Numbered from the stretch's first letter, positions 49,912 through 58,325 are shown. The stretch is 64,000 nucleotides of DNA from Amycolatopsis saalfeldensis (GCF_900110575.1 NZ_FOEF01000029.1:40574-104573), one strand, 5' to 3'. Translations and numbers: made by a program. The notes: generated by a model from the sequence alone, not told the origin.

Positions 49912-50080
49912 GCGTCTGGGACGCCCACCGGAGCACATCGCGGCGGGACGAGCGGCGATGAACCCGCCCGGCGCCTGCGTGGTCACGTCGCAGCGCTCCG
50001 GCCCTCGGGGCGCCGGGCAGAACCCCCGCCGGCCTTCGGCTCCCACCCCGCCGTGCTCACCAGGGCCGCGTCCCAGACGC
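49912..50080 (+). promoter_or_regulatory. Family B structured leader upstream of the 50103 gene
   Basis: GCGTCTGGGACGC (49912-49924) pairs perfectly over 13 bp with GCGTCCCAGACGC (50068-50080). Inside are GGAGCAC/GTGCTC pairing, GCGATGAACCC, and GAACCCCCGCCGGCC. It ends 22 nt before the start codon. Confidence 0.7.
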
Positions 50081-50102
50081 CACATTCCAAGGAGCGCCCC
50101 CG

Positions 50103-50753
50103 ATGCCCCAGCCCACAGCACGACCCGACATCGACTTGATTCTCCGCTCGCTCGATGACGCCGTCGCCGACCTGGTCCGAACCGGCCGCCCGAAGACCAT
50201 CACCGCCGAGCAGAGCTTCGCCGCGGATGCGATGCGGTGGCGCCCCGGCGCCGCGCAGGACCACGCATCCGTCGACGGCCTGCTGATTCCAGTCGACTCG
50301 CGCGAGCCGATGCGCCAGGTCACGCTGCCGCGCTCCGCCGACGGCTCCCTGCGTCCGGCGCTGGCGCCCTACCTCGGAAGCACCGTCGACGCTGCCACCT
50401 GCCTGCCGACGGTCGATTTCCTGACCAACAACGAAGGGCACAGCACCAATCACCCGCACCGGCACTACAACCGGCGCGCCAGCGGATACCGCATCGGGCT
50501 GTGGAGCAGCGTCGTCAACGGCGAGTACCCGTCCACCACGGACGACGTCCGGCTCGCCCACACCATGCTCGAACTCGACCCTCGCCACCTGCCGCTGTTC
50601 GGGCCGGTGGTTGTCGTCGGGGTCGACCCGCACACCGGAGGCTGGTTGTCCACCCCGGAACCAATCGTCGAAGAGCTGCTGGAAACCGAGGCCCTGACCC
50701 TGCGGATCCGGGCCCTGCTGCGCAGGGTCAACCCCGACTTCCACATCGGGTAG
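50103..50753 (+). CDS. Hypothetical protein
   Basis: A 216-residue protein starting MPQPTARPDIDLILRSLDDA. The middle carries NNEGHSTNHPHRHYNRRASG, a His-rich patch, and the end LRIRALLRRVNPDFHIG is helical. No domain is recognised. AAGGAG precedes the ATG. It lies directly upstream of the DnaN-like gene but is separated from it by a structured leader. Confidence 0.6.
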   Translation: MPQPTARPDIDLILRSLDDAVADLVRTGRPKTITAEQSFAADAMRWRPGAAQDHASVDGLLIPVDSREPMRQVTLPRSADGSLRPALAPYLGSTVDAATCLPTVDFLTNNEGHSTNHPHRHYNRRASGYRIGLWSSVVNGEYPSTTDDVRLAHTMLELDPRHLPLFGPVVVVGVDPHTGGWLSTPEPIVEELLETEALTLRIRALLRRVNPDFHIG

Positions 50754-50869
50754 CCCTCTGCCCGCTCCGGCGGGGCGTGCTCGCACCGATCGCGCTCCGC
50801 CCGGGTGGATGTCCCGGATCGCGGCCACGCCGATGGTGGCCGACGCCACGGCGTCACACCGGACCTCGC

Positions 50870-50962
50870 CAGCCCAGCCCGACACGGGAGATCCGGCCGC
50901 GGGCCCCGAGGCTGGCCGCGGACTCTTCCGCCGGAACACCCGGTCGGGCGAGCGCGAGGTCC
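50870..50962 (+). promoter_or_regulatory. Family A-prime leader upstream of the DnaN-like gene
   Basis: CCCGACACGGGAGATCCGGCC at the 5' side and CCGGTCGGGCGAGCGCG at the 3' side match the copies at 53608 and 56785 and vary the family A theme. Confidence 0.55.
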
Positions 50963-51069
50963 GGCCCTCCGCTCGCGGGCATCGGCCGCGCGGCTGCGGC
51001 CCCGAATCCCGGGACATCCACCTCGCCACCGGCTGTCACATCCGGTGGCGCGTCGGGAAGGACACCTCG

Positions 51070-52329
51070 ATGCCCGCGAACTCCGCCGAGATCACCATCC
51101 TCACCCCGCCCGGCCCAGCCCAACCACTGACCCTGACCATCGGCCGCAGCGCGCTCGTCGACGCCCTGGCCACGACCGGACTGATCTCGACTCGCGTCGG
51201 CCAGCTGGGCTGGGGCGGTGTGCTGCTGGAGGGGCACAGGGATCACCTGGTCGTCACCACCTCCGACGGCCAGAACACGATCAGGGTCGACGTTCCCGAC
51301 GTCGACACCATGCACGGCCGCATCCTCATCGACCACGTCGAGCTGACGAAACTCCTGCGAGCCCTGGTCAAGGGACGCCGGAAGAAGGACGTCGACGGGA
51401 TGCGTGCCACGATCGACGGGAGCGACCCGGACAAGCCTGTCCTCGAACTCGACGGCTACGCGGTCCCGCTGGCCGCCGTGCCGATGGACGGCTTCCCGCC
51501 ACTACCGCCCGACCACACGGTGGTCGCCCAGCTCGACCGCGAGCTGTTCACCGCCGAAGCTGCGCGGGTACTGCGCGCGATCGGCACCGACGACACGCTG
51601 CCCATGCTGTCCGGGATCTTGCTCGACGTGGCCGCCGGAGCACTCACGCTGGCCGGAACCGACCGCTACCGCCTGGCCGCCGCCAGCGTCCCGGCGATCA
51701 CCGCGCCCGCGGACACCACCCGCGGCGGAGCCGTGATGCCCGGCGCACTGCTGGCCAAATACCTCAAGCGCATGACCGGGGACCGGCTGCGTGTGGGCTG
51801 GCTGAGCGACCTCAACCCCGAGCCGGAACTGCGACTTCCGCCGTCGGTGTCACTCAGCAGCGGCAACACGACCCTGATCTCCACGTCCACCAGCGCCGAA
51901 TTTCCTGACTATCGCAAGCTTTTCCCCACCGACCCGCGGGGAAGCGCAGTCGTCGACCGACCGTGGATGCTGGCCGAAACACAGCGCGCGGCCGCGGTGC
52001 TCGCGGCGAAGAAGCACCCCGCCGGCCAGATCGCGGTGACACTCGACCCGTTCGAGGTGCGGGTCACGCCGGTACTGGGCGAACGCGGCGAGCAGGTCAG
52101 CGCCCCGGGGCGGGACGCCGCCGTCGCCGGCATCCCCGCTCCGCTGGAGTACCTGTTCAACCCCGCGTATCTCGTCGACGCGCTGGAGTCGTTCACCGGG
52201 AACCTGATCACCCTGCACCCGACCGGCAGCACAAACCGGCCCGTGGTGTTCACCGACACACCGAGCGAACTGGAGGACCCGGGCGCGTTCCGGCACCTGC
52301 TCATGCCGGTCCGCTCGCAGGGAACCTGA
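51070..52329 (+). CDS. dnaN: DNA polymerase III beta-like sliding clamp
   Basis: The 419-residue protein shows the three-domain clamp pattern: LVDALATTGLISTRVG, a second-domain segment LPMLSGILLDVAAGALTLAG followed by TDRYRLAAA, SAEFPDYRKLFP, and a C-terminal RHLLMPVR where clamps end in a similar motif. Sliding clamps tether replicative polymerase. The copy is divergent and somewhat longer than the usual ~370 residues. With SSB, LigA and a DnaQ-like exonuclease it suggests the element supplies part of its own replisome. No polymerase is visible here. The ATG at 51070 follows GGAAGGAC. Confidence 0.85.
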   Translation: MPANSAEITILTPPGPAQPLTLTIGRSALVDALATTGLISTRVGQLGWGGVLLEGHRDHLVVTTSDGQNTIRVDVPDVDTMHGRILIDHVELTKLLRALVKGRRKKDVDGMRATIDGSDPDKPVLELDGYAVPLAAVPMDGFPPLPPDHTVVAQLDRELFTAEAARVLRAIGTDDTLPMLSGILLDVAAGALTLAGTDRYRLAAASVPAITAPADTTRGGAVMPGALLAKYLKRMTGDRLRVGWLSDLNPEPELRLPPSVSLSSGNTTLISTSTSAEFPDYRKLFPTDPRGSAVVDRPWMLAETQRAAAVLAAKKHPAGQIAVTLDPFEVRVTPVLGERGEQVSAPGRDAAVAGIPAPLEYLFNPAYLVDALESFTGNLITLHPTGSTNRPVVFTDTPSELEDPGAFRHLLMPVRSQGT

Positions 52330-52384
52330 TCAGGCAACCCGGCGAAGTCCGACCTGTGGCTGTTCCGGCGTTCGGATCCGAGGA

Positions 52385-52525
52385 GGCCGCCGACGCTAGC
52401 CGCCCGGTGCCGCTGCGCACACGCCCCACCAGCCCGGCCGACCGGGGGAGACCAGCCTCGCTGCGCTCGGTCGCCTCCGGCGATCCCGCCCCGGTCGGCC
52501 GAGCGCGGCGGCGTGCGCTGCGCGA
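52385..52525 (+). promoter_or_regulatory. Family A structured leader upstream of the 52616 gene
   Basis: CCGACCGGGG (52438-52447) / CCCCGGTCGG (52489-52498) with GAGACC and GGCGATCCC inside and GGCCGAGCGCGG after. It is almost the same as the copy at 17375. Confidence 0.6.
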
Positions 52526-52615
52526 ACACCCGACGGCTCTGCGGAGGGCGCCCTCGAACCCGAGGGCGCCCTCCGCCACCGGCATCGGTGGCCGGCTGAC
52601 AAGGGGAGTCCCTGC

Positions 52616-53482
52616 ATGGCACGAATCCACGCTGACCTGACCATCGACTTCGACCCGTGCACGGTCCCCGCCTATGGGCTGACCGTGCACGGGCACATCC
52701 ACGTTCCCAGCAGCCGCCTGCGCGCCCTGTTCGGCGAGCCGACGCGCTCGCTGAGCGGGCACGCGGAGGCGGGGATGTGGGTGCTGGACACCCCGGCCGG
52801 ACGCGTACCCCTGGCTCCGCGGCGACTGCGCACCCCGCTCGGCTGCGCCACCGGCGTCTCCTGCTGGCTGATCCTCGCCGCGAGCGACGACGTCCTGCCG
52901 TGGATCTTCAAGGCGGTGACCGGCTCGACGGCGACCTTCGTGAATGCCGCACGCCGGCACTTCTCTGAGTCGACCCTCGAAACCTTCACCGCCGCCTACG
53001 TCAGCTACCTGTTCCTGCGCGCCGACGCCGAGCAGGACTGGTGCCTCCAGCAGGACTGGAACGACCCGCGCTACAAGACATGGCGCCGCCGACCCGAGCA
53101 ACTTCACCACGCGGCCCGCGAGGTGCTGGCCGTCCTGCACCACTACCAGTGGTCGCAGGCGACCGAGACGCAACGCCAGGCCTGGACCACGATGGGCCGC
53201 CCAGTCCAGGGCGGCTCCCAGTCCGACCTCGACCACTGGCTCGAGAACAGCAGGTGGCTGTACTCGCCGACCAAGACCACCCAGTACCCGCACGGCGGCG
53301 ACCCGGACCTGGCCGGCATGCTGCGCGGCCTGGCGGACACCAGCCGCGAGCACCAGCCCATGCTCCGCGAGATCAACCCGCACCTGGACTTCGATCTGCG
53401 CGACGAACACGAGCAGACCCTGCAGGCCCTGGCCGGCACGCCGATCCCAGGACCGGACGCTCTCGCCACCTTCAGCCGCTGA
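52616..53482 (+). CDS. Hypothetical protein, first of two tandem paralogues
   Basis: The 288-residue protein starts MARIHADLTIDFDPC and contains LDTPAGRVPL, DDVLPWIFKAVTGSTATF, TAAYVSYLFLRADAE and GGDPDLAGMLRGLAD. All have counterparts at the same spacing in the 53792 product, so the two arose by duplication. The WIFKAVTGSTA core is the most conserved part. I do not recognise the family or a catalytic motif. Confidence 0.7.
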   Translation: MARIHADLTIDFDPCTVPAYGLTVHGHIHVPSSRLRALFGEPTRSLSGHAEAGMWVLDTPAGRVPLAPRRLRTPLGCATGVSCWLILAASDDVLPWIFKAVTGSTATFVNAARRHFSESTLETFTAAYVSYLFLRADAEQDWCLQQDWNDPRYKTWRRRPEQLHHAAREVLAVLHHYQWSQATETQRQAWTTMGRPVQGGSQSDLDHWLENSRWLYSPTKTTQYPHGGDPDLAGMLRGLADTSREHQPMLREINPHLDFDLRDEHEQTLQALAGTPIPGPDALATFSR

Positions 53483-53491
53483 TCCCCACGC

Positions 53492-53528
53492 CTTCCCCGG
53501 CCTGCAGCCCACCTGCACGCCGGGGAAG
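53492..53528 (+). terminator. Terminator-like hairpin
   Basis: CTTCCCCGGC pairs with GCCGGGGAAG over 10 bp, nine bases after the stop. Confidence 0.6.
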
Positions 53529-53607
53529 AGCACCCCGGGTCGCCCCGGACGAGGGCGACCCGAGCCTGACCCGCACCGCCGCCGCGCTCGAGGCGCCTGC
53601 GCCCGAA

Positions 53608-53700
53608 CCCGACACGGGTGATCCGGCCGGCGACGACATCAGCAACCCGACCGGTTCGCAGCCGGATCACCCCGGTCGGGCGAGCACGGCACCCCGACCT
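53608..53700 (+). promoter_or_regulatory. Family A-prime leader upstream of the second paralogue
   Basis: CCCGACACGGGTGATCCGGCC at the start and GGATCACCCCGGTCGGGCGAGC at the end; GGGTGATCCGG and CCGGATCACCC pair. Confidence 0.6.
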
Positions 53701-53791
53701 CCGCCAGGCAGTGCCGGTCCGCGGCGGGACGCCCCGACCTGGGGCAGACACCTGCCGGGGCATACCCGGCTCGCGCAGAGCGGAGCCTGTC

Positions 53792-54673
53792 ATGGCCGTC
53801 ATCCACGACGACCTCAACATCCAGACCATCGCGTGCACCGCGCCGGCGGACGGCCTGTCAACCCGAGGCGCCATCCACGCCAGCTACCACACCTTGACCA
53901 CCCGCTTCGGCAACCCGGACTTCGGAACCACCGACACCGCGGCAGAGGAAGCCACGCTGTGGATCCTCGACACCCCGGCCGGACGAGCCCACCTGCAGAG
54001 CTGGCTCGACGTCCACCACCTGCACGCCCGCCCGCACACCGAGGTCCGATGGAGCATCCAGACCGCCAGCGACGGCGTCCTGCCCTGGGTGTTCAAGGCG
54101 GTGACCGGCTCGACCGCGGCGTTCCCGGCCGGCGTCGACCGGTTCGCCCGGACCTCCAGCCGCGAGACCCTCACCGCCGCCTACGTCGACTACCTCTACC
54201 TGCGCTCCCAGGCGATGGCGAACTGGGTCAACCTGCAGCACCGCGACAGCCGCAGTTACCGGGAGAACTGGACGCTGCCCCGGCACCTGCTCGGCTTCGC
54301 CCTGCAGGTCCAGGAAATCCTGCTCCACTTCCAGTGGTCCCACGCCGACGCCGCCGAGCGGCTGGCCTGGATCGGGGTGGGCAAACCCGCGCTCCCGCCG
54401 GCGCCCGACCTCGACCACTGGCGGCGATATTGCCGCTGGCAGTTCGTTCCGGTTCCCACCGAGGCACACCCTGACGGCGGCGACCCGGATCTGGCGGCCA
54501 ACCTGCGGGAGCGAGCCGAGGACGCCGCGTGGGCACGCGACCATGTCGTACGGCCCAGTGCGGACGGTCTCGTCCGCACGCGCAAGGTCGACCTCTTCGA
54601 CGAGCACGCCGCCACACTGACCGCGCTGGCCGGCTCCCCGGTGGGCGACCTCGCCGCCGGGAACCGGCGATGA
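53792..54673 (+). CDS. Hypothetical protein, second of two tandem paralogues
   Basis: A 293-residue protein starting MAVIHDDLNIQTIA, with LDTPAGRAHLQSWLD, DGVLPWVFKAVTGSTAAF, TAAYVDYLYLRSQA and GGDPDLAANLRER in the same order as the 52616 product. Its stop overlaps the ATG of the PP-loop gene (ATGA), so it is translationally coupled to that enzyme and may work with it. A third copy of only the first few residues lies at 56978. Confidence 0.7.
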   Translation: MAVIHDDLNIQTIACTAPADGLSTRGAIHASYHTLTTRFGNPDFGTTDTAAEEATLWILDTPAGRAHLQSWLDVHHLHARPHTEVRWSIQTASDGVLPWVFKAVTGSTAAFPAGVDRFARTSSRETLTAAYVDYLYLRSQAMANWVNLQHRDSRSYRENWTLPRHLLGFALQVQEILLHFQWSHADAAERLAWIGVGKPALPPAPDLDHWRRYCRWQFVPVPTEAHPDGGDPDLAANLRERAEDAAWARDHVVRPSADGLVRTRKVDLFDEHAATLTALAGSPVGDLAAGNRR

Positions 54674-55863
54674 GCATGGACGCGGTCACGATGGACCTGT
54701 TCAGCACGGCCCCGGCACCCGCGGCCGAGCCCGTGCACCTGGTCAGCTGGGGACTCGGCGTCGAGAGCTCCGGCTACCTGGTCGAAGTCCTGTCCGACCC
54801 CGACCGCCACGGCGTCGACCCGGCGAACATGATCGTGCTCCACGCGGTCGTCGGCAGCGAGTGGACACAGACCTACACCGACGCCGAGCAGTTCCTGTTG
54901 CCACTTCTCGCGGACAGGAGAGTCCGCACCGTTCAGCTGGCCCGCGGAGGACCGCGTGACAGCGACGGCATCGTCGTCCTCGACGACACCACCCGCCCGC
55001 ACCGGGTGAACCGGCGAGGTCCCTGGACTCTGGCCGAGGAATCGAGGCTTTCCGGAACGGTTCCCCAGCTCAGTCATCGACGGTGTTCACTCAAATTCAA
55101 AGGATGGCCGCTTGATACCTGGATCGCGGCCAATCTCGGTGGCCGGAAATATGATCACGTCATCGGATACAGCGTGGAGGAAACAGCGCGCGCGAAACGG
55201 GATCTCGTGTATGCGACCGCGACCAGGACACCGGTGCATCCCCTGATTTCCTGGGGCTGGACAAGGGAAGCGTGCCTGTCGCGGCTGCTCGCCGAATTCG
55301 GCGTGATATGGAAAAAATCCGCTTGTTTTTTCTGTCCGTATTCTGGCGGGCGATCGCTGGAGAACACGCTGACACGAATGCGTGAGAACCCCGACGAAGC
55401 AGCGACTGCGCTGCTTCTTGAAGAACCGGCAGTCAAGCTGAATCCGAAATCGAAACTGTACGGGACTCACAGCCTGCTGGAACGACTCGTCGAAGACGGC
55501 AACCACATCGCCGTCGACCTGTTCCTCGGCCGCCTCGAACAGCAGCCATGGTCGGTCTACGACGTCCGGCGCATCCACTTCGCCGCGAAGAACGACCGAG
55601 CTCGCAAGGGAACGTCCTGGCGATCGGTGCGCCCGCTGTTCACCGGTTCCGCGGCCGAAGCCCGCGCCTGGCTCACGCAGGCGGGCCCGCCGGACCGCGA
55701 CGATCGCGTGTGGATGCGCCGACAGGACGACGCTGCCTTCTATCCCCGCGGGGAGCACTTCCTTGTCGCCACCACCGCGGGCATCGCGGAGAAACGGCGC
55801 GCCTCCTTCGCCGAACAGTGGGCCCGGATCGTCGGCGACACCCTCACGAACGGTCCGCAGTAG
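54670..55863 (+). CDS. PP-loop ATPase / PAPS-reductase-like protein
   Basis: The 397-residue protein begins near HLVSWGLGVESSGYLVEVL, a PP-loop variant (SWGLGVESS), followed by VLHAVVGSEWTQTY. Downstream it has a conserved KKSACFFCPYSGGRS cluster that may bind metal or nucleotide. Such enzymes activate substrates with ATP for sulfur or other group transfer; phage copies are mostly unassigned. The start overlaps the preceding stop by four bases. The stretch 55070-55340 is visibly less GC-rich than its surroundings. Confidence 0.8.
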   Translation: MSMDAVTMDLFSTAPAPAAEPVHLVSWGLGVESSGYLVEVLSDPDRHGVDPANMIVLHAVVGSEWTQTYTDAEQFLLPLLADRRVRTVQLARGGPRDSDGIVVLDDTTRPHRVNRRGPWTLAEESRLSGTVPQLSHRRCSLKFKGWPLDTWIAANLGGRKYDHVIGYSVEETARAKRDLVYATATRTPVHPLISWGWTREACLSRLLAEFGVIWKKSACFFCPYSGGRSLENTLTRMRENPDEAATALLLEEPAVKLNPKSKLYGTHSLLERLVEDGNHIAVDLFLGRLEQQPWSVYDVRRIHFAAKNDRARKGTSWRSVRPLFTGSAAEARAWLTQAGPPDRDDRVWMRRQDDAAFYPRGEHFLVATTAGIAEKRRASFAEQWARIVGDTLTNGPQ

Positions 55864-55914
55864 ACGCCCCGGCGGGCACGGCCCGGATGAAACCGGCGTG
55901 GTTGACCGCGCAGG

Positions 55915-56010
55915 AGCGCAGCAGACCGCCTCCGGGCAGCACCAGGGCGCTGCCGCGCCGCTGACGCGGAAACCCTGGCGCCGACCGAGCCGGCCCGCTG
56001 GGCGAGCGCC
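55915..56010 (+). promoter_or_regulatory. Family C structured leader upstream of the 56096 gene
   Basis: CCAGGG (55942-55947) / CCCTGG (55973-55978) closes the GCGCCGCTGACGCGGAAAC core; flanks AGCAGACCGCCTCC and GGCCCGCTGGGCG match the 22668 copy. Confidence 0.65.
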
Positions 56011-56095
56011 CGTCCAACGCCACCGCCGACCCGCTCCGGCCCGCCCGCGCGGATCAGGTGGCGCGATCGCTCGTCCATCACGGGGAGAAACAACC

Positions 56096-56626
56096 ATGCG
56101 GTACGAGAAGGAACTCGACGCGCTCACTGCCGAGATCCACCGTCTCGGCGATCACTTCGCCGACGTCGTCAACCACGGAGACGACGACACCTCCGCCGCG
56201 GAGGCGTGCCGAGCCCAGATCGCCGCCGTGGCCGCACGACGCGACATGCTGAGGAACCTCGGCGGCCCGGCGCTCGACGCTGCCGATGCGGAAATCCGAG
56301 AGGCAGCCACGATCTGCGACCGCGTCTACAAGCGCAGCGTGGATTCGGTGACGCTGTCGCTCTGGCTGGCAACCGCCTTGGGAGGAGCGTCTCTGGCCGC
56401 CCTCGCCGCGACCGTGTTTCTGGCTCACCCGGTGTGGCCGGTCCTGCTGGTCTGCGCCGTGGTGCTGCTCGGCGTCGCGGGCTGGCGTATCCACGACTTC
56501 ATCCGGCTGGCCCGCGTCTACTTCCAGGCCGAGAACGCCTCTGAAGCGGCACAGAAGCGGCGCTCGGAGATCATCGCGCGCATTGAGGAAGGCATGACGG
56601 CGGCGGCCGAATCCGGCCGAATCTGA
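56096..56626 (+). CDS. Membrane protein with coiled-coil ends
   Basis: The 176-residue protein has a charged helical N-terminus, two hydrophobic segments (LSLWLATALGGASLAALAAT and VWPVLLVCAVVLLGVAGW) forming a hairpin, and a helical C-terminus (EAAQKRRSEIIARIEEGM). Both ends are probably cytosolic. GGGGAGA precedes the ATG. The role is unknown. Confidence 0.65.
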   Translation: MRYEKELDALTAEIHRLGDHFADVVNHGDDDTSAAEACRAQIAAVAARRDMLRNLGGPALDAADAEIREAATICDRVYKRSVDSVTLSLWLATALGGASLAALAATVFLAHPVWPVLLVCAVVLLGVAGWRIHDFIRLARVYFQAENASEAAQKRRSEIIARIEEGMTAAAESGRI

Positions 56627-56784
56627 GGTACCTGACCCGCTTGCCCTCCCTGGCCCGCGTGCGCGCGCCGTCTTCCCCACGCACCCATCCGGTGCTGGAC
56701 GCCCGGCAGATCCCCGCGGTCCAGGCGTGACGACACCGGTCCGGGACACCCGACGGTGATCGCCGCCGACCCGGAGCCCGATGC

Positions 56785-56875
56785 CCCGCCAGCCCGGCCC
56801 GGCCGGGTGATCCGGCCTCACGTGCCAGCGGCGACAGACACCCGGATCCGGATCACCCGGCCGGGCGAGCGCGGG
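56785..56875 (+). promoter_or_regulatory. Family A-prime leader before the third paralogue fragment
   Basis: CCGGCCGGGTGATCCGG pairs with CCGGATCACCCGGCCGG over 17 bp, followed by GCGAGCGCGG. The helix sequence differs from that at 53608 but pairs equally well. Confidence 0.6.
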
Positions 56876-56977
56876 TCCCCGGTCTCCGCTGGTCGGCGGC
56901 GACCCGGCGGGCGGCGCCCCGGACCAGGGGCGTCCACCCGCCGGACATCGTCCGGCGCCGGCAGATCGGACCCGGAC

Positions 56978-57094
56978 ATGGCCGTCATCCACGCCAACCT
57001 CACCGCCCCAGCCTCACCGCCCACGACCTCGCCGCCCGCCTGGGCCACGCGCACGCTCGCGGCCGCCGGACTGGCACAGCTGGGGATGGCGTGA
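56978..57094 (+). pseudogene. Truncated third copy of the MAVIH paralogue family
   Basis: The frame starts MAVIHANLTAPASPPTTSPP, matching only the first eight or so residues of the 52616 and 53792 proteins, then becomes unrelated and stops after 38 residues. The same type of leader precedes it. Its TGA overlaps the GTG of the next gene, so it may now serve as a leader peptide for the methyltransferase-like gene. Confidence 0.5.
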
Positions 57095-58005
57095 TGGCGA
57101 CGGTGAAGATCGCCCGCTTCACCGGCGACCTGAACGCGCACGTGGTGAAGCTCGCGGAGCGAGTCGACGAGAAGTGGCACGCCTGGCACGGACACGGAGA
57201 CCTGGAGGTGCCCGTGTCCGTGGTGGCAGTGCTGTCGCTGGTGGATCCGCCCGTGCACGAACGGAACGCGGTGGCAGGTGAACTGATAGAGCTCACACCC
57301 GAAGCGTTCGCCGACACCGTGCGCAGGCTGTGGCGTCGTTTCGTGCAAAGCCGCCCGGACCTGGTAAACCGAGCCTGGCCACTGATCGAACCGTGGCTGG
57401 GCGAGCGGGAGATGACTCCGGAGACGGTGCGGGACGCCCACGCCGTCGCGGTCGAGGTGCTGCGCACCGACCTGTTCGCGCTCACCGACGAGACCCGCTG
57501 GGAAGTGGATCTCCTCGGGACCGTGTTGACGCTGGTGCGCACCAAATCGGCACTGCAAGCCCGCGGGCAGTACTACACGCCACCGGAAGTCACCACGCTG
57601 ATGGCACGGATACTTCCGCCGCCGATGCCCGGCGAGTCGGTGAATGACCCGACGTGTGGAAGCGGCGGCATGTTCCGGGCCGCCGCGGAGGCAATGCGCG
57701 CCGCCGGGCACGACCCGGCGACCGTCTCCTGGGAGGGCAACGACCTCGATCACCTGGCCGTCGCGTGCTGCGCGATCAACGTCGTGTTGTGGGGGCTGGG
57801 CACGCGCGTGCTGCTCGGCGTCGGCGACACCCTGGCAGCCGACTGGCGCACGCGCGCGATCGCTGAGCGGAACGAACCGATCATCCTGATGCGCCAACTC
57901 TCCGCCGTCAGGTCGTTTCTGAAGCTCGACGCCGCAGCGTGCACAGACGCCGAGGAGCCGCCGGAATCATCGGAGACGGAGTCTGCCTCGGGAGACTCGC
58001 CGTGA
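57091..58005 (+). CDS. Methyltransferase-like protein lacking the NPPY motif
   Basis: The 304-residue protein resembles the front part of HsdM-type adenine methyltransferases: a helical N-terminus, ARGQYYTPPEVTTLMARIL, and the SAM-binding NDPTCGSGGMFRAAAEAM. After GNDLDHLAVACCAINVVLWG the usual NPPY/F catalytic loop is absent and the protein ends with a Ser/Glu tail. It may bind SAM without methylating DNA. It begins inside the stop of the fragment before it and overlaps the next small gene (GTGA). Confidence 0.7.
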   Translation: MMATVKIARFTGDLNAHVVKLAERVDEKWHAWHGHGDLEVPVSVVAVLSLVDPPVHERNAVAGELIELTPEAFADTVRRLWRRFVQSRPDLVNRAWPLIEPWLGEREMTPETVRDAHAVAVEVLRTDLFALTDETRWEVDLLGTVLTLVRTKSALQARGQYYTPPEVTTLMARILPPPMPGESVNDPTCGSGGMFRAAAEAMRAAGHDPATVSWEGNDLDHLAVACCAINVVLWGLGTRVLLGVGDTLAADWRTRAIAERNEPIILMRQLSAVRSFLKLDAAACTDAEEPPESSETESASGDSP

Positions 58006-58178
58006 GCGAGCTGCCGCTCATCGCCTGGTGCAGGTTGATCGTGGATCTGTACCTGCCCGCGTCTATCACGAAGCGACAGCGAGGTCCGCGCCGGCTCGAG
58101 TGTGGCGGGCTGGGTGAACGGCACCGCCGGACCAGAGCCTGCAGCGGATTGCACCGCCGGGCAGGCCTCGCCGCCTGA
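58002..58178 (+). CDS. 58-residue protein coupled to the methyltransferase-like gene
   Basis: GTG at 58002 overlaps the preceding TGA and GGAGA lies upstream. The product MSELPLIAWCRLIVDLYLPA... continues into a basic Arg/Gly-rich tail. It may be a genuine small partner or the remains of the missing methyltransferase C-terminus; the sequence shows no NPPY there. Confidence 0.4.
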   Translation: MSELPLIAWCRLIVDLYLPASITKRQRGPRRLECGGLGERHRRTRACSGLHRRAGLAA

Positions 58179-58252
58179 GCGGCGCACGCGCGGCGGCGCC
58201 AGGGCTCTCCACCCTGGTGCCGCCGCGAAGACGGGCCGATGCCAGCAGAACC

Positions 58253-58325
58253 GTCCGCAGCGCTGCAAGGGCGCCTTCGGCGTCGCACGCGATGGGCCTG
58301 CGGCCCACCCTTTCCGCGCCACGGC
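58253..58325 (+). promoter_or_regulatory. Family D structured leader upstream of the 58382 gene
   Basis: AAGGGCGCCTTCGGCGTCGC, CGCGATGGGCCTGCGGCCC and ACCCTTTCCGCGCC repeat the 32294 element base for base over about 50 nt, though the two genes downstream are unrelated. Confidence 0.65.

Noticed and set aside
21105..50080. Leader elements as simple intrinsic terminators of the upstream gene
   Set aside because: Separate terminator-like hairpins already follow most stop codons; the leaders lack T-runs and have conserved cores.
14755..52525. Family A copies as insertion-sequence ends or CRISPR repeats
   Set aside because: No transposase, target duplications or regular spacers; copies always face the same way in front of genes and vary by compensatory changes.
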